Made by a program: the position numbers and the translations under genes. A stretch of DNA of 64,000 bases from Bacillota bacterium (GTDB lineage: Bacteria; Bacillota; Clostridia; Oscillospirales; Ruminococcaceae), in contig JAEZYS010000007.1 in assembly GCA_023418925.1 (NCBI GenBank), positions 17,843-81,842 of the forward strand. Reading direction: 5' to 3'. The notes below the pieces were generated by a model. It saw nothing but the letters and a program-made list of their open reading frames with translations, was not told the origin of the DNA and searched no databases. Positions 9,030-17,830 of the stretch are shown here, in pieces (within the stretch, counting starts at the first letter, position 1; every line of letters begins with the position of its first letter).

Positions 9030-9404
9030 TTACTTAAGTTCGATTGTTGCGCCAGCAGCTTCAAGCTTTGTCTTGAGGTCTTCAGCGTCAGCCTTTGAAG
9101 CGCCTTCCTTGATAGCCTTAGGAGCAGCTTCAACGAGTTCCTTAGCTTCCTTAAGTGAAAGACCGCAAATATCCTTAACAGCCTTGATAACGTCCATCTT
9201 CTTTTCGCCGAATGAAGCAAGAATTACATCGAATTCTGTCTTTTCAGCTTCAGCTGCACCAGCAGCACCTGCAGCAGGACCAGCAACTGCAACAGCAGCT
9301 GTTACACCGAATTCTTCCTGAATAGCGTCTACGAGCTCAGCGAGTTCAAGAACTGACAGAGCCTTGATATCTTCAACAAACTTTAAAACTTTCTCTGAAG
9401 CCAT
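9030..9404 (-). CDS. rplL: 50S ribosomal protein L7/L12
   Basis: This 124-residue acidic, Ala-rich protein is the L7/L12 stalk protein that recruits translation GTPases to the ribosome. The N-terminal dimerisation part ([25 protein letters not shown]) is followed by the flexible Ala/Gly hinge near residues 40-52 and the C-terminal domain with [17 protein letters not shown] and [15 protein letters not shown]. Length and start are standard, with AAGGAGAT upstream. It is the second gene of the rplJ-rplL operon; rplK and rplA are not next to it here. Confidence 0.98.
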   Translation of the reverse strand: MASEKVLKFVEDIKALSVLELAELVDAIQEEFGVTAAVAVAGPAAGAAGAAEAEKTEFDVILASFGEKKMDVIKAVKDICGLSLKEAKELVEAAPKAIKEGASKADAEDLKTKLEAAGATIELK

Positions 9405-9457
9405 GATAATAATCTCCTTTAATTTTTATAAATTTAATTTAATGTAGGACTGCAAAA

Positions 9458-9970
9458 TTAAGCAGCCTCTTCTTCTGCCTTCTTGTCAGCAACAGCCTTA
9501 ACAGTAGCAGCAAGCTTCTGCATAGGACCTTGAAGTGCGCCAACGAGCTGTGAAAGAAGAACGTCCTTTGAAGGAATCTTGGAAAGAGCTGTAACACCTT
9601 TTTCGTCGTAGATCTCACCCTCAATGTAACCAGCCTTGAGGTTAAACTTCTTTTCATGATCCTTAGCAAACTTGCCGAGGATTCTTGCAGGAGCAGTCTG
9701 ATCATCATTTGAAACAGCAATAGCTGATGTTCCTTTAAGAACTTCTGCTAAGCCTTCAAGACCAGCATTCTTAACTGCGAAACGAAGAATTGAGTTCTTT
9801 TCTACGAAGTAGTTAACGCCTGCTTCTCTGAGTTCCTTTCTGAGCTTAGTGTCTTCCTCAACTGTAATACCCTTATAGTCAACGATAACACCAGAAACGG
9901 AATTCTTGATGAGTTCAGTAACTGCTTCAACCTTTGCTTTCTTTGATTCAAGAATCTTTTCACTTGGCAT
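9458..9970 (-). CDS. rplJ: 50S ribosomal protein L10
   Basis: L10 (170 residues) anchors the L7/L12 dimers at the base of the ribosomal stalk. Recognisable parts are the MPSEKILESKKAKVEAVTEL start, VIVDYKGITVEEDTKLRKELR, RFAVKNAG, LKGTSAIAVS, KAGYIEG and the C-terminal helix that binds L12, ending in an Ala/Glu-rich tail. AGGTG precedes the ATG by seven bases. Expression is probably autogenous through the leader upstream. Confidence 0.98.
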   Translation of the reverse strand: MPSEKILESKKAKVEAVTELIKNSVSGVIVDYKGITVEEDTKLRKELREAGVNYFVEKNSILRFAVKNAGLEGLAEVLKGTSAIAVSNDDQTAPARILGKFAKDHEKKFNLKAGYIEGEIYDEKGVTALSKIPSKDVLLSQLVGALQGPMQKLAATVKAVADKKAEEEAA

Positions 9971-10010
9971 ATTATTTCACCTCCGAAGTTAATATCCAAC
10001 TATCAGAATT

Positions 10011-10138
10011 CAAAAAAGAAAACCTTTTCCAAAAAGGAAAAGGCATAAGTATCATATACTTTACAATCTTTTCCTCGGCAGGATTTACGGCATAGCCACC
10101 TGCTGTCTTTAGAATACGATAGTTTCTGTTTTACACAG
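10011..10138 (-). promoter_or_regulatory. L10 leader (autoregulatory 5' UTR of rplJ-rplL)
   Basis: The untranslated leader carries, on the minus strand, the pieces of the Firmicutes L10 leader: AAGACAGCAGGTGGC, then CCTGCCGAGG that pairs back to it, then a terminator hairpin CCTTTTCC-AAAAA-GGAAAAGG (10023-10043) followed by a T-rich run. In this family the L10-L12 complex binds the leader and lowers expression of its own operon. Assignment rests on motif and position. Confidence 0.85.
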
Positions 10139-10145
10139 CTTTTAA

Positions 10146-10174
10146 ATTATAACATGTGATTACTGACTTGTCAA
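10146..10174 (-). promoter_or_regulatory. Consensus promoter of rplJ-rplL
   Basis: TTGACA (10174-10169) and TATAAT (10151-10146) are spaced by 17 bases, a full match to the sigma-A consensus, as expected for a ribosomal protein operon. The L10 leader begins about 8 bases downstream. Confidence 0.93.
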
Positions 10175-10198
10175 TAGAAAAATTAAATTTTTAAAATT

Positions 10199-11230
10199 TT
10201 ATAATACAGAACTTATTTTTGCATCTACAGTAATATTCGGTAATATTTCTGAAACATTGTTATTGTACAGATCAATACTTTCACCGCTGTATTTTGTAAC
10301 AAGCTTTCTTATATTCAGTATATCACATTGATTCTTAGTAATGCAAGTATCAAATGCGTCATAACACACACCTTGTATATAATTCTGTGCTGCTGTGTTG
10401 ATTACATTATCAGGGATATCGGATATATTTTCCTTTACGTCCGCTTCAAGAGTTATTGTTACGTTATAATTCAAAGTACCATCTTCCTGAGCAGTTCTTG
10501 TGCAGGTTTTAATTTTTGTTATCAAAATTCCTGCTGTATGACTGTTTATTGTAAGTGGTATCATAATACTGTCATCAAAAGAAAAATCATTTTTCAGAAT
10601 TTTTACACCCAGAACCTGCTCACTGTCAAGCATGACAGAATTATCCTGAAAATTCTTTATTCTGATACCTGAAAAGTCAAACTTTTTATCACTTACTTTG
10701 ATAACAGGCATAAAATACGCATTCTTTGCTGAAATAATATCAGCAAGTGTTGTATATACAAGCTCACCATGATTATACTTGTTTTCCATGTTGCTGAGAA
10801 TATATTCAGATGTCCACTTATCACTTAAATTCTTATCAGTAATCTTTTTAATATCCTCACTGTAAACAACAAAGCATGAAGGTGAAACACTTCCATCCAG
10901 AAAAGCTTTCAGTTCTTTTGACGGATTATCTATACCCTGCCCCAGTACGATTACTTTTGAATGCCCAAGAAAAATTTTTCTGTTCTGAGATGATTCTACC
11001 GCTGCAATTGCCGACAGCAAAGTCTTTCCCTTTCCCGTAAACGAAGAAACACCTTGATTTTGTGTGTCTCCCGAATCATATACCTTTGCATAAACTTCAT
11101 ATAAGTCATCTTTTTTGTCAATTCCCAATACCTGAACGAACATTCTGTTGTTCACTTCAACAGCTCCCGAACAACCACACATTAAAATAAACATGGATGC
11201 TGAAATAATTACTGCAATTATTTTTTTCAT
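10199..11230 (-). CDS. gerAC: Ger(x)C family spore germination lipoprotein
   Basis: The C subunit of a GerA-type germinant receptor is a lipoprotein on the outer face of the spore inner membrane. This 343-residue protein has a lipoprotein signal (hydrophobic stretch ending MCGCSG, lipidated Cys near residue 20), then RMFVQVLGIDK, an N-terminal feature of the family, and the GKGKTLLSAIAAVESSQNRKIFLGHSKVIVLG region. It follows the permease gene after one base. The protein is slightly short for the family (usually 370-400) but has no visible break. Confidence 0.9.
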   Translation of the reverse strand: MKKIIAVIISASMFILMCGCSGAVEVNNRMFVQVLGIDKKDDLYEVYAKVYDSGDTQNQGVSSFTGKGKTLLSAIAAVESSQNRKIFLGHSKVIVLGQGIDNPSKELKAFLDGSVSPSCFVVYSEDIKKITDKNLSDKWTSEYILSNMENKYNHGELVYTTLADIISAKNAYFMPVIKVSDKKFDFSGIRIKNFQDNSVMLDSEQVLGVKILKNDFSFDDSIMIPLTINSHTAGILITKIKTCTRTAQEDGTLNYNVTITLEADVKENISDIPDNVINTAAQNYIQGVCYDAFDTCITKNQCDILNIRKLVTKYSGESIDLYNNNVSEILPNITVDAKISSVL

Positions 11231-11231
11231 A

Positions 11232-12323
11232 TTAAGCTTTCTCCTTATGTTTCTTTGCAGATATTTTCAGGATTATCAGAAGTATCAGCGGCAGTACAGC
11301 AGTATAGAAAATTACTGAGTACCCGGAACTGAACAATGCAGATATTATGCTGTTCTTTTCTGACTGTAAAACAAGCGGTATGCAAAGCATAAAAATAATT
11401 AAGCCACTAATTGAATTGGCATACTTTATTTTCGGAAAAACTTCCTTTATAATATTTCCGCAAAGATATATAAACAAAGAAATATTAATAACGGAAGTAA
11501 TTGTCCATGTTACCATATAAACTGAATCAAGTCGCTGTATCAGTCTTACTCCCGAATATGAACCTACTTCCATAAACGGATATTCGGTTACCGCTGCAAA
11601 ATCACCAAGCACTGTAATTATAAGAAGTGTAACAATTTCAACTGTGATAAGCTTTGCTGCAAGGTATCCATATGCCGAACATCTGAATTTATCAGACACA
11701 AATTTCATCAGGAATGCAAGTGCAGTTATTTCACCGTTCCTTTGTATATCGTTCAGAACAGCTGTATATATTGAATCAGAAAAGTTTCTGTCAAAATAGT
11801 AATTGTTGAAATCAATATCATGAATTGACATCAAAACCATCAGAATAAGCATAAAAATAAAAAGCAAAAATACCAGCACAGATGACCTGGAGATACCTTC
11901 AATGCCCAGATATGCACAGTATACACACACTATAATAAATATTGCTACCCATAAATATTTGTTTACAGAGGGATAGAATCTTATAGTTATAAATCTCTGA
12001 AAGCTGAATGTTGAGTTTGATGCATATATAATAAAGTAAGCAAAATACAGTACTGAATATATAATCCCAAGCCCTTTGTTTACTGAAAAAGCAGCAAGTG
12101 TAACGTTTTTTTCAGGTACGCATTTGTTAAGAATTATAATGGGAATAATCATAATCGCCTGAATAACTATTGAAATTACTGCTGCAATCAGCTGCGATGT
12201 CAGAGAATAGCCCTCTCCTATTAGAGGGACATAGGTCATTAAGGTAAATACTTTGCAGAGCAATAAAAGTATCAGAAGCTGGCCCCAGCCTATTCTGATT
12301 TTTTCAGAACCTTTATCAATCAT
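11232..12323 (-). CDS. gerAB: GerAB/ArcD/ProY family germination permease
   Basis: The B subunit of the germinant receptor is an amino-acid-permease-like membrane protein thought to bind the small-molecule germinant. The 363 residues give about ten hydrophobic segments, with the family pattern GWGQLLILLLLCKVFTLMTY at the N-terminus and the EYPFMEVGSYSGVRLIQRLD loop. Its ATG overlaps the gerAA stop (TAATG). Which amino acid or nucleoside it senses cannot be read from sequence. Confidence 0.92.
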   Translation of the reverse strand: MIDKGSEKIRIGWGQLLILLLLCKVFTLMTYVPLIGEGYSLTSQLIAAVISIVIQAIMIIPIIILNKCVPEKNVTLAAFSVNKGLGIIYSVLYFAYFIIYASNSTFSFQRFITIRFYPSVNKYLWVAIFIIVCVYCAYLGIEGISRSSVLVFLLFIFMLILMVLMSIHDIDFNNYYFDRNFSDSIYTAVLNDIQRNGEITALAFLMKFVSDKFRCSAYGYLAAKLITVEIVTLLIITVLGDFAAVTEYPFMEVGSYSGVRLIQRLDSVYMVTWTITSVINISLFIYLCGNIIKEVFPKIKYANSISGLIIFMLCIPLVLQSEKNSIISALFSSGYSVIFYTAVLPLILLIILKISAKKHKEKA

Positions 12324-13807
12324 TATTTTATGTTAACCCCTCTAAGATTTTCAACTGTGGTTTTCCTTTTTATCATTTTCTTAAAACCTATTCTTGTAAG
12401 CACATCCCTCATTGCATACGGTGTAAATGGTGATACAGGTGACATAACAGGCGCTCCGTAGCTTTCAAGTGCGCACACATTTACTATCATAACTGCTGTA
12501 AGTAATGCTATTCCGTATAACCCGCTTATGCCGCCTACTATTACAGAAATTATTCTGAATAAGGTTATCTGCTGATTTAATCCAGGAACTACAAATGAAG
12601 CTATAACTGCTATTACACAAGCAAGAAGAAGTGGATTTGAGATAAGTCCTGCAGAAACTGCCGCATCACCGATTATAAGTCCGCCAAGAATAGAAACCGC
12701 TCCTCCGACGGCTTTCGGAAGCCTGATTCCTGCCTCATTGATTATTTCATAGAATATAATTATAATTAGTGATTCTGCCATTAACGGAAGAGGTGCTTTC
12801 TGTTCCGCCTCGGCCAGATTAATAAGCAGCTTATGATTAAACAGTTCGGGATGAAATGTTGCAATTGCAACATAAAGCGAAGGAAAAAAAACAGCAATGA
12901 AAAATGATAAATACCTTAACCACCGAAGAAAGGTAGCATAATAGGGTCTTGCGTTATAGTCATCAAGCGTCTGGAAGTTTTCAATAAAAAGATATGGAAT
13001 TATTACAGCAAACGGAGAACCATCAATAAGAAGTCCTACACGCCCCTCAAGAAGCTTTGCACAAAAAACATCAGGCCGTTCTGTTACTGATACTCCCGAA
13101 AAGATAGATAGCTTTGTATTTTCAAGAAACGGTTCAACATATCCTGTTCCAAGAATTGTTTCTATGTCCATTTCTTTAAGACGCTTTTTTATATTTTTGA
13201 CAAGATTATGTGACACTCTGTCATCCATATAGGCAAGAATAACATCAACATTACTTTTGGAAGTTACAGAAAAAAGGTTAAACTGCAATACAGGCGATTT
13301 GATTCTTCGTCTTACCAGAGACATATTTGTTCTTACTGTTTCGACAAAGCCTTCATGCGAACCTCTGATATTCCCTTCAGAGGAAGGCTCGTTAACACCT
13401 CTTGTTGCATATCCCTGAACGCCGAGACATGTTGCGGTTGCCACTCCGTCAATAAGAAGTATTGCAAACCCGCTCATTACTTTTTTTATTATTTCTCCGT
13501 ACACTATTGTAAATGACCTGTCTGTTGTAAGTAACATTCTGTCACGGATATGCTTGAACAGGTCATCAGGAGTAATATCATCATTTAATTTAAGTTCTGT
13601 TAGCGGCACAAGTATCAGATTTGTTATAGTTGAAGTTGAAATCATACCTTCAAAGCAAATAAGACAACAATTCACATCTGAAATTACAAACTCATTTACT
13701 TGAAGATCTGAACTGCTATTCAGTATTGTCTTTATGTTTTTTATATTCTCCTCCAGACTCATAGAAAGCGGGTAATCAATAAAGTTATAGGTATCAGGCC
13801 CCTGCAT
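12323..13807 (-). CDS. gerAA: GerA spore germination protein, A subunit
   Basis: A 494-residue GerAA-type subunit: a soluble N-terminal half (to about residue 285) and five to six membrane segments in the C-terminal half. Family hallmarks include LLIDGVATATCLGVQGYATRGV, RRRIKSPVLQ, GTGYVEPFLE, LLIDGSPFAVIIPYLFIENFQ, ESYGAPVMSPVSPF and a C-terminal basic tail. It is the first gene of the A-B-C operon, with GGAGACTTAAACTATG at the start. Together with the spore-envelope genes at 24-27 kb it shows that this organism makes endospores. Confidence 0.94.
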   Translation of the reverse strand: MQGPDTYNFIDYPLSMSLEENIKNIKTILNSSSDLQVNEFVISDVNCCLICFEGMISTSTITNLILVPLTELKLNDDITPDDLFKHIRDRMLLTTDRSFTIVYGEIIKKVMSGFAILLIDGVATATCLGVQGYATRGVNEPSSEGNIRGSHEGFVETVRTNMSLVRRRIKSPVLQFNLFSVTSKSNVDVILAYMDDRVSHNLVKNIKKRLKEMDIETILGTGYVEPFLENTKLSIFSGVSVTERPDVFCAKLLEGRVGLLIDGSPFAVIIPYLFIENFQTLDDYNARPYYATFLRWLRYLSFFIAVFFPSLYVAIATFHPELFNHKLLINLAEAEQKAPLPLMAESLIIIIFYEIINEAGIRLPKAVGGAVSILGGLIIGDAAVSAGLISNPLLLACVIAVIASFVVPGLNQQITLFRIISVIVGGISGLYGIALLTAVMIVNVCALESYGAPVMSPVSPFTPYAMRDVLTRIGFKKMIKRKTTVENLRGVNIK

Positions 13808-14009
13808 AGTTTAAGTCTCCTTTCGGTAATCCATCCTATTATATCCTTATTTTTTAAATTAATTCATACAAATTTAATGTATATTTTCCGACATAAGCAC
13901 AAAATATATGCAGAATAAAAAGAAAATTTTAATAGCAAATAACGTTTTTATCGCTATTCTGTAAAAAATACATTTAAACAAATAAATAGCAAAAGAGAAT
14001 GGAGATTTT

Positions 14010-14687
14010 ATGCTTATTATTTTTATAAGAGCAATTATTTTATATGTATTGCTTATTGCATCTGTCCGATTAATGGGCAAACACCAACTTGGCCAGTTGC
14101 AGCCCTCAGAACTTGCAGTAACAATTTTAATTTCAAATATTGCCACTCTTCCTGTTGAAGATCCTGATTTACCGCTTATTACAGGAATAATTCCTATTCT
14201 GACACTCGCAAGCCTTGATGTACTGATGTCTTGGATAGGATTAAAATCAAAAATTATACGCAGATTATCATGTGGTAAACCAGTTATAATAATAAAGGAC
14301 GGAAAGATTGATCAGCAGAAAATGAAAGAACTGCGGTTTACAGCAGATGATCTTATAGAAGCTATGCGGTCATCCAATATTTTTGATCTCAATGAGATAC
14401 AGTTTGCTGTTGTTGAAACTACAGGAGTTGTTTCTTTCTATCAGAAATATCAGTACAGGAATGTTACTAATGAGGACCTCATGCTTAATCAGAATACTCA
14501 AAACCCGCCTGAGATGGTTATTGATGACGGAAATATCAACATAGATGCACTGAAAAGAACAGGCTATGGAATATCCTGGCTAACAAAAAAGCTTAGTGAA
14601 AAGAATTTATCTTTGAAAAATGTTTTTATTATGACACTTGACTCAAAAGGTAAAAGTATAATAATAGAAAGGGAGAATAAAAAATGA
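14010..14687 (+). CDS. DUF421 (YetF/YrbG-type) membrane protein
   Basis: A 225-residue member of the YetF-type family: three N-terminal membrane helices (residues 1-80) with RLMGKHQLGQLQPSELAVTILISN, then a soluble domain with KPVIIIKDGKID, LRFTADDLIEAMRSSNIFDLNEIQFAVVET and a second repeat. In Bacillus, related proteins affect germination or lipid-linked processes, but the biochemical role is not settled. It overlaps the following DUF4363 gene by four bases (ATGA), the pairing usual in Clostridia. It is divergent from the germination operon. Confidence 0.9.
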   Translation: MLIIFIRAIILYVLLIASVRLMGKHQLGQLQPSELAVTILISNIATLPVEDPDLPLITGIIPILTLASLDVLMSWIGLKSKIIRRLSCGKPVIIIKDGKIDQQKMKELRFTADDLIEAMRSSNIFDLNEIQFAVVETTGVVSFYQKYQYRNVTNEDLMLNQNTQNPPEMVIDDGNINIDALKRTGYGISWLTKKLSEKNLSLKNVFIMTLDSKGKSIIIERENKK

Positions 14688-15061
14688 AGCGTATTGCTAT
14701 ATCTGTAATTCTGCTTTCAGTAATTTTTATTTTCTCTTTTTCTGCTATCTTTATTATTAAGCATAAAAATAAAGAACTTACATCTATCCTTTCGGAAGTG
14801 CAAGTTCTTACTGAAAATAAACAATATGATAAGGCAGCCTTAAAAGCTGAAGAGCTTAGTAATGCATGGAGAAATTATGAAAAAACAATGCTTTTGTTCG
14901 TTAAGGATGAGAAAATAAATGAAATAAACATTTCTATTTCAAAAATTAAGCCTTTTATTAAAGAACAAAACGAAGAACTGCCTGGAGAGCTTCTCAATGT
15001 TTTAAATAATCTAAACTATATCTACAAGTCAGAGATACCATTCTGGTATAACATTCTTTAG
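14684..15061 (+). CDS. DUF4363 family membrane-anchored protein
   Basis: A 125-residue protein with one N-terminal membrane helix (residues 4-26) and a mostly helical extracytoplasmic domain (LTENKQYDKAALKAEELSNAWRNYEKTM). The size, the topology and the coupling to the DUF421 gene match the DUF4363 family. Its function is not established; the constant pairing suggests a subunit or accessory of the YetF-type protein. It ends two bases before the convergent EAL gene's stop, so no terminator separates them. Confidence 0.82.
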   Translation: MKRIAISVILLSVIFIFSFSAIFIIKHKNKELTSILSEVQVLTENKQYDKAALKAEELSNAWRNYEKTMLLFVKDEKINEINISISKIKPFIKEQNEELPGELLNVLNNLNYIYKSEIPFWYNIL

Positions 15062-15062
15062 C

Positions 15063-16265
15063 TTATTTTTTAAGGTCAACACAAGCAACAAGAAGTTTTC
15101 CGTCCTTGTTGTGAAAGCCTGACGAAATAGTCTTGCAATAATTTCCTGTGGCATTAGATATGTACCAGCCTGATATAAACGGATCTTCAATTTTCTCCTT
15201 AACTGCATAAAAGTAATTCTTCACGCCGTGATTTTCTCCGCACAAAGCAGGATAATATTCACTTGAAGCAGATTGCCCTGGAAGCATCACTGTATTTGTA
15301 ATCTGAAAGCCATCAGAATTGATAATAAACGCACATTCTATTTCTTTATGTTCAGCGACATATGATAGCAACTCTTCATTATAATTTTTATCTTCTGTTG
15401 TTGATAATCTTAAAACTAGGTCGTATATAATTCTTCTGTATGATTCAAGCTCAACATTCTGGACAGTTTCATTCTTTTTGATGTTTAGATTAAGTCTTTG
15501 TGCAGCGTTATTCATCTTTAACCTTGCTTCATTAGTGAAAAGGTAATTGAAATGGTCTGGCTTTGAAAAATAAAACCCTTGAAAATAATCAACACCTAAA
15601 ATCATGCAATTTATAACTTCATCTGCGGTTTCAACGCCCTCTGCAACTGTCAGTGCACCAATTTCCTTTGCAGTTGAAATTATTCCCTTCAATATTTCCT
15701 GACTATATTTGTTTGTGCCAATATTTGAAATAATGGCTCTGTCTATCTTGATAATGTCCGGATTCACAAGCATAATCCTGTCCAAAGTATCAGGACCGGA
15801 GCTTACGTTGTCCAATGCAATTAAAAAATTATTATTCCTATAATAATCAACAAACATAAGAAGATTATAGATATCATTAACCTTTGATTCATTAAGCTCA
15901 ATTACAATATTTTGAGGTTCTATTCCATATTCCCTTGCATTTTTCAGAATCTCGCCGTTTTCCGGTCTGATATTATTCAGGACGGATGTTTCAAAATTCA
16001 AATACAGTGTAGGAGCAAGACTTCCTGCCGAAAATTCTTTCATAGCTTTTTTTCTGCAAAGGCGATCAAGCATTAAGGTATCACCGGTCTTCTTGCTGTA
16101 TTCAAACAAAGTATATGGTGAAATAACCTTGTCATCGTGAATACCTCTTGCAAGAGCTTCAATACCAATAATTTTTCTTGTATTCAAAGAATATATCGGC
16201 TGAAAAAATATACTGATTTCCTCGTTCTGAATTACTTCCTGAACAACCTCTTTTGTTATGTTCAT
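15063..16265 (-). CDS. EAL domain c-di-GMP phosphodiesterase-like protein with C-terminal sensor domain
   Basis: Residues 1-245 form an EAL domain: GIEALARG (E36), YLNFE, IVIELNES, IIKIDRAII, AEGVET and YFQGFYFSKP carry most metal and substrate ligands. The loop that is normally DDFGTG reads LDNVSSG, so one catalytic aspartate is replaced by Asn. Residues about 275-400 look like a PAS/Cache-type sensor (CAFIINSDGFQITN, later FISGWYISNATGNYCKTIS), as in YkuI. No membrane segment or GGDEF domain is present. It may hydrolyse c-di-GMP weakly or act as a c-di-GMP receptor. It is transcribed after a small membrane protein gene. Confidence 0.88.
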   Translation of the reverse strand: MNITKEVVQEVIQNEEISIFFQPIYSLNTRKIIGIEALARGIHDDKVISPYTLFEYSKKTGDTLMLDRLCRKKAMKEFSAGSLAPTLYLNFETSVLNNIRPENGEILKNAREYGIEPQNIVIELNESKVNDIYNLLMFVDYYRNNNFLIALDNVSSGPDTLDRIMLVNPDIIKIDRAIISNIGTNKYSQEILKGIISTAKEIGALTVAEGVETADEVINCMILGVDYFQGFYFSKPDHFNYLFTNEARLKMNNAAQRLNLNIKKNETVQNVELESYRRIIYDLVLRLSTTEDKNYNEELLSYVAEHKEIECAFIINSDGFQITNTVMLPGQSASSEYYPALCGENHGVKNYFYAVKEKIEDPFISGWYISNATGNYCKTISSGFHNKDGKLLVACVDLKK

Positions 16266-16291
16266 AGCAAGTTTCTCCTAGTAGTAGTAAT

Positions 16292-16624
16292 TTACCTGGT
16301 CTTTTCCTCAAGCTTGTTATAAATATCGTATAACTTCTGTACATTATTCTCAAGCCAGTAATAGTAAGCTATGTACGGAACAAGAAGACACAATAACAGT
16401 ACAGTCATAGCAATCAGACTTATTGCTGATGTTATTACGACGCCTATTATACACATAACCGTAAGAATTGCAATCAGGCAGGTTACAACCAGATGAATAA
16501 ACCTTTCATGCTGGAGAAATTCCACCTGTACAAGATGCTCCTTTCTGAGATACTCAAAATCCGAATTTTCATCCTCAAGACTAGTTTCAATCTTTTTCAT
16601 GTAATGTTTCAGATATTTTCCCAC
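16292..16624 (-). CDS. Small two-helix membrane protein of unknown function
   Basis: A 110-residue protein with a charged N-terminal part (KKIETSLEDENSDFEYLRKEHLVQVEFLQHERF), two adjacent membrane helices (about residues 43-66 and 70-92) and a basic tail. The start is GTG with AAGGAAG eight bases before it. It lies 26 bp upstream of the EAL gene and may share its transcript, which hints at a membrane partner for signalling. I do not recognise the family. Confidence 0.72.
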   Translation of the reverse strand: MGKYLKHYMKKIETSLEDENSDFEYLRKEHLVQVEFLQHERFIHLVVTCLIAILTVMCIIGVVITSAISLIAMTVLLLCLLVPYIAYYYWLENNVQKLYDIYNKLEEKTR

Positions 16625-16763
16625 AAAATCATCTTCCTTATAATAATTTTATGTTTTTGCATAAATATTACATAAATTATACCATACAAACTATTATTTT
16701 TCAACAGTATTTTAGTTGAAAAAAAAATAATTATGTGTAATAATAAATAGATATTATTAAGAT

Positions 16764-16797
16764 TAAAAAAGTCTGAAAATATATTTTTTCAGACTTT
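16764..16797 (-). terminator. Hairpin with T-run on the minus strand, upstream of popT
   Basis: AAGTCTGAAAA and its complement frame an AT loop. The run of six T follows the stem only on the minus strand, although the gene to the right is on the plus strand. It may stop antisense transcripts or act as a weak bidirectional terminator. Confidence 0.5.
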
Positions 16798-16868
16798 GAG
16801 TTTTGACTTTCATGCGATTATCCGTTTTTGCAAGCTGTCAAGGCTCAGAAAGGAATGGTCACAAAAAC

Positions 16869-17705
16869 ATGAGTTACTTTATACTGGTTCTAAAGGGCAT
16901 TGCAATGGGACTTGCAAATGCAGTTCCTGGTGTTGACGGCGGTACAATAGCAGTAATCACCAAAGTATTCGATAGATTTATTGATGCAATTACATTAAAT
17001 ATAAAAAAGCTTATAAAAAACCTTCCATTTCTGCTTTGTATTTTCGGAGGAATGGCAATTGGAATTATCATAGCATCATTTATACTTGACTATCTGTTTG
17101 AAAATTACAACGTTCCAACGCAGTTCTTTTTCATTGGAATCATAATCGGAAGTATTCCGATACTATATAAAGAATGTACTGCTGAACAGAAATTAAAGCC
17201 TGTACACATAATACCATTTCTTTTAGGTGCAGCTGCAGTAATTCTATTTTGCTTTATAAATCCAGATGCTTCATCTGCACAGACTGAAATGAACCCGATA
17301 ATCCTCTTTATCATATCATTCATTGCAGCAGTTTGCATGATAATTCCAGGTTTTAGCGGTGCTCTTATAATGAAAGCACTGGGCAGTTATGACTTAACTA
17401 TTCATGCTATTACAGAATTTAATATTCCTATCCTGCTGATAATTGCAGTCGCAGTCGGACTTGGTATACTCGCATCCGCCAGAATTATTTCATTTTTATT
17501 CAAAAAGAGCAGAATTGTAACCTACTGCGTCATTGCAGGATTTATACTTGGGTCTATTCCGCAGGTTTTTCCTAAAGAATTTGCATTCAATACACAGGGC
17601 ATAATTGCAATTTTTGTTTTAATTATTGGCATGGTCATTCCAACAGTTATGGAGCTTCCTGGCAAACACAAGAAAAAAACTGAGAGTTCTTCTGTAAACA
17701 CTTAA
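16869..17705 (+). CDS. DUF368 undecaprenyl-phosphate transporter (PopT family)
   Basis: DUF368 proteins return the lipid carrier undecaprenyl phosphate across the cytoplasmic membrane for reuse in wall synthesis. The 278-residue protein has eight or nine hydrophobic segments and the two repeated family motifs: AMGLANAVPGVDGGTIAVI near residue 13 and CMIIPGFSGALIMKALGSYD near residue 155. I chose the ATG at 16869, after AGAAAGGAATGG, because the 22 residues gained from the upstream ATG are not membrane-like and the family begins just before the first motif. It appears to be monocistronic. Confidence 0.88.
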   Translation: MSYFILVLKGIAMGLANAVPGVDGGTIAVITKVFDRFIDAITLNIKKLIKNLPFLLCIFGGMAIGIIIASFILDYLFENYNVPTQFFFIGIIIGSIPILYKECTAEQKLKPVHIIPFLLGAAAVILFCFINPDASSAQTEMNPIILFIISFIAAVCMIIPGFSGALIMKALGSYDLTIHAITEFNIPILLIIAVAVGLGILASARIISFLFKKSRIVTYCVIAGFILGSIPQVFPKEFAFNTQGIIAIFVLIIGMVIPTVMELPGKHKKKTESSSVNT

Positions 17706-17830
17706 ATTTCTATCTGCTATCATTAATTCATCATATTTCAGGGTAAAATATAATTAAGAAAAAGTATAACATTTTGAGTTTGCTTTTTCATAATTTTAAA
17801 GCAGTACGGCAAAGCCGACCGGAGGATATG

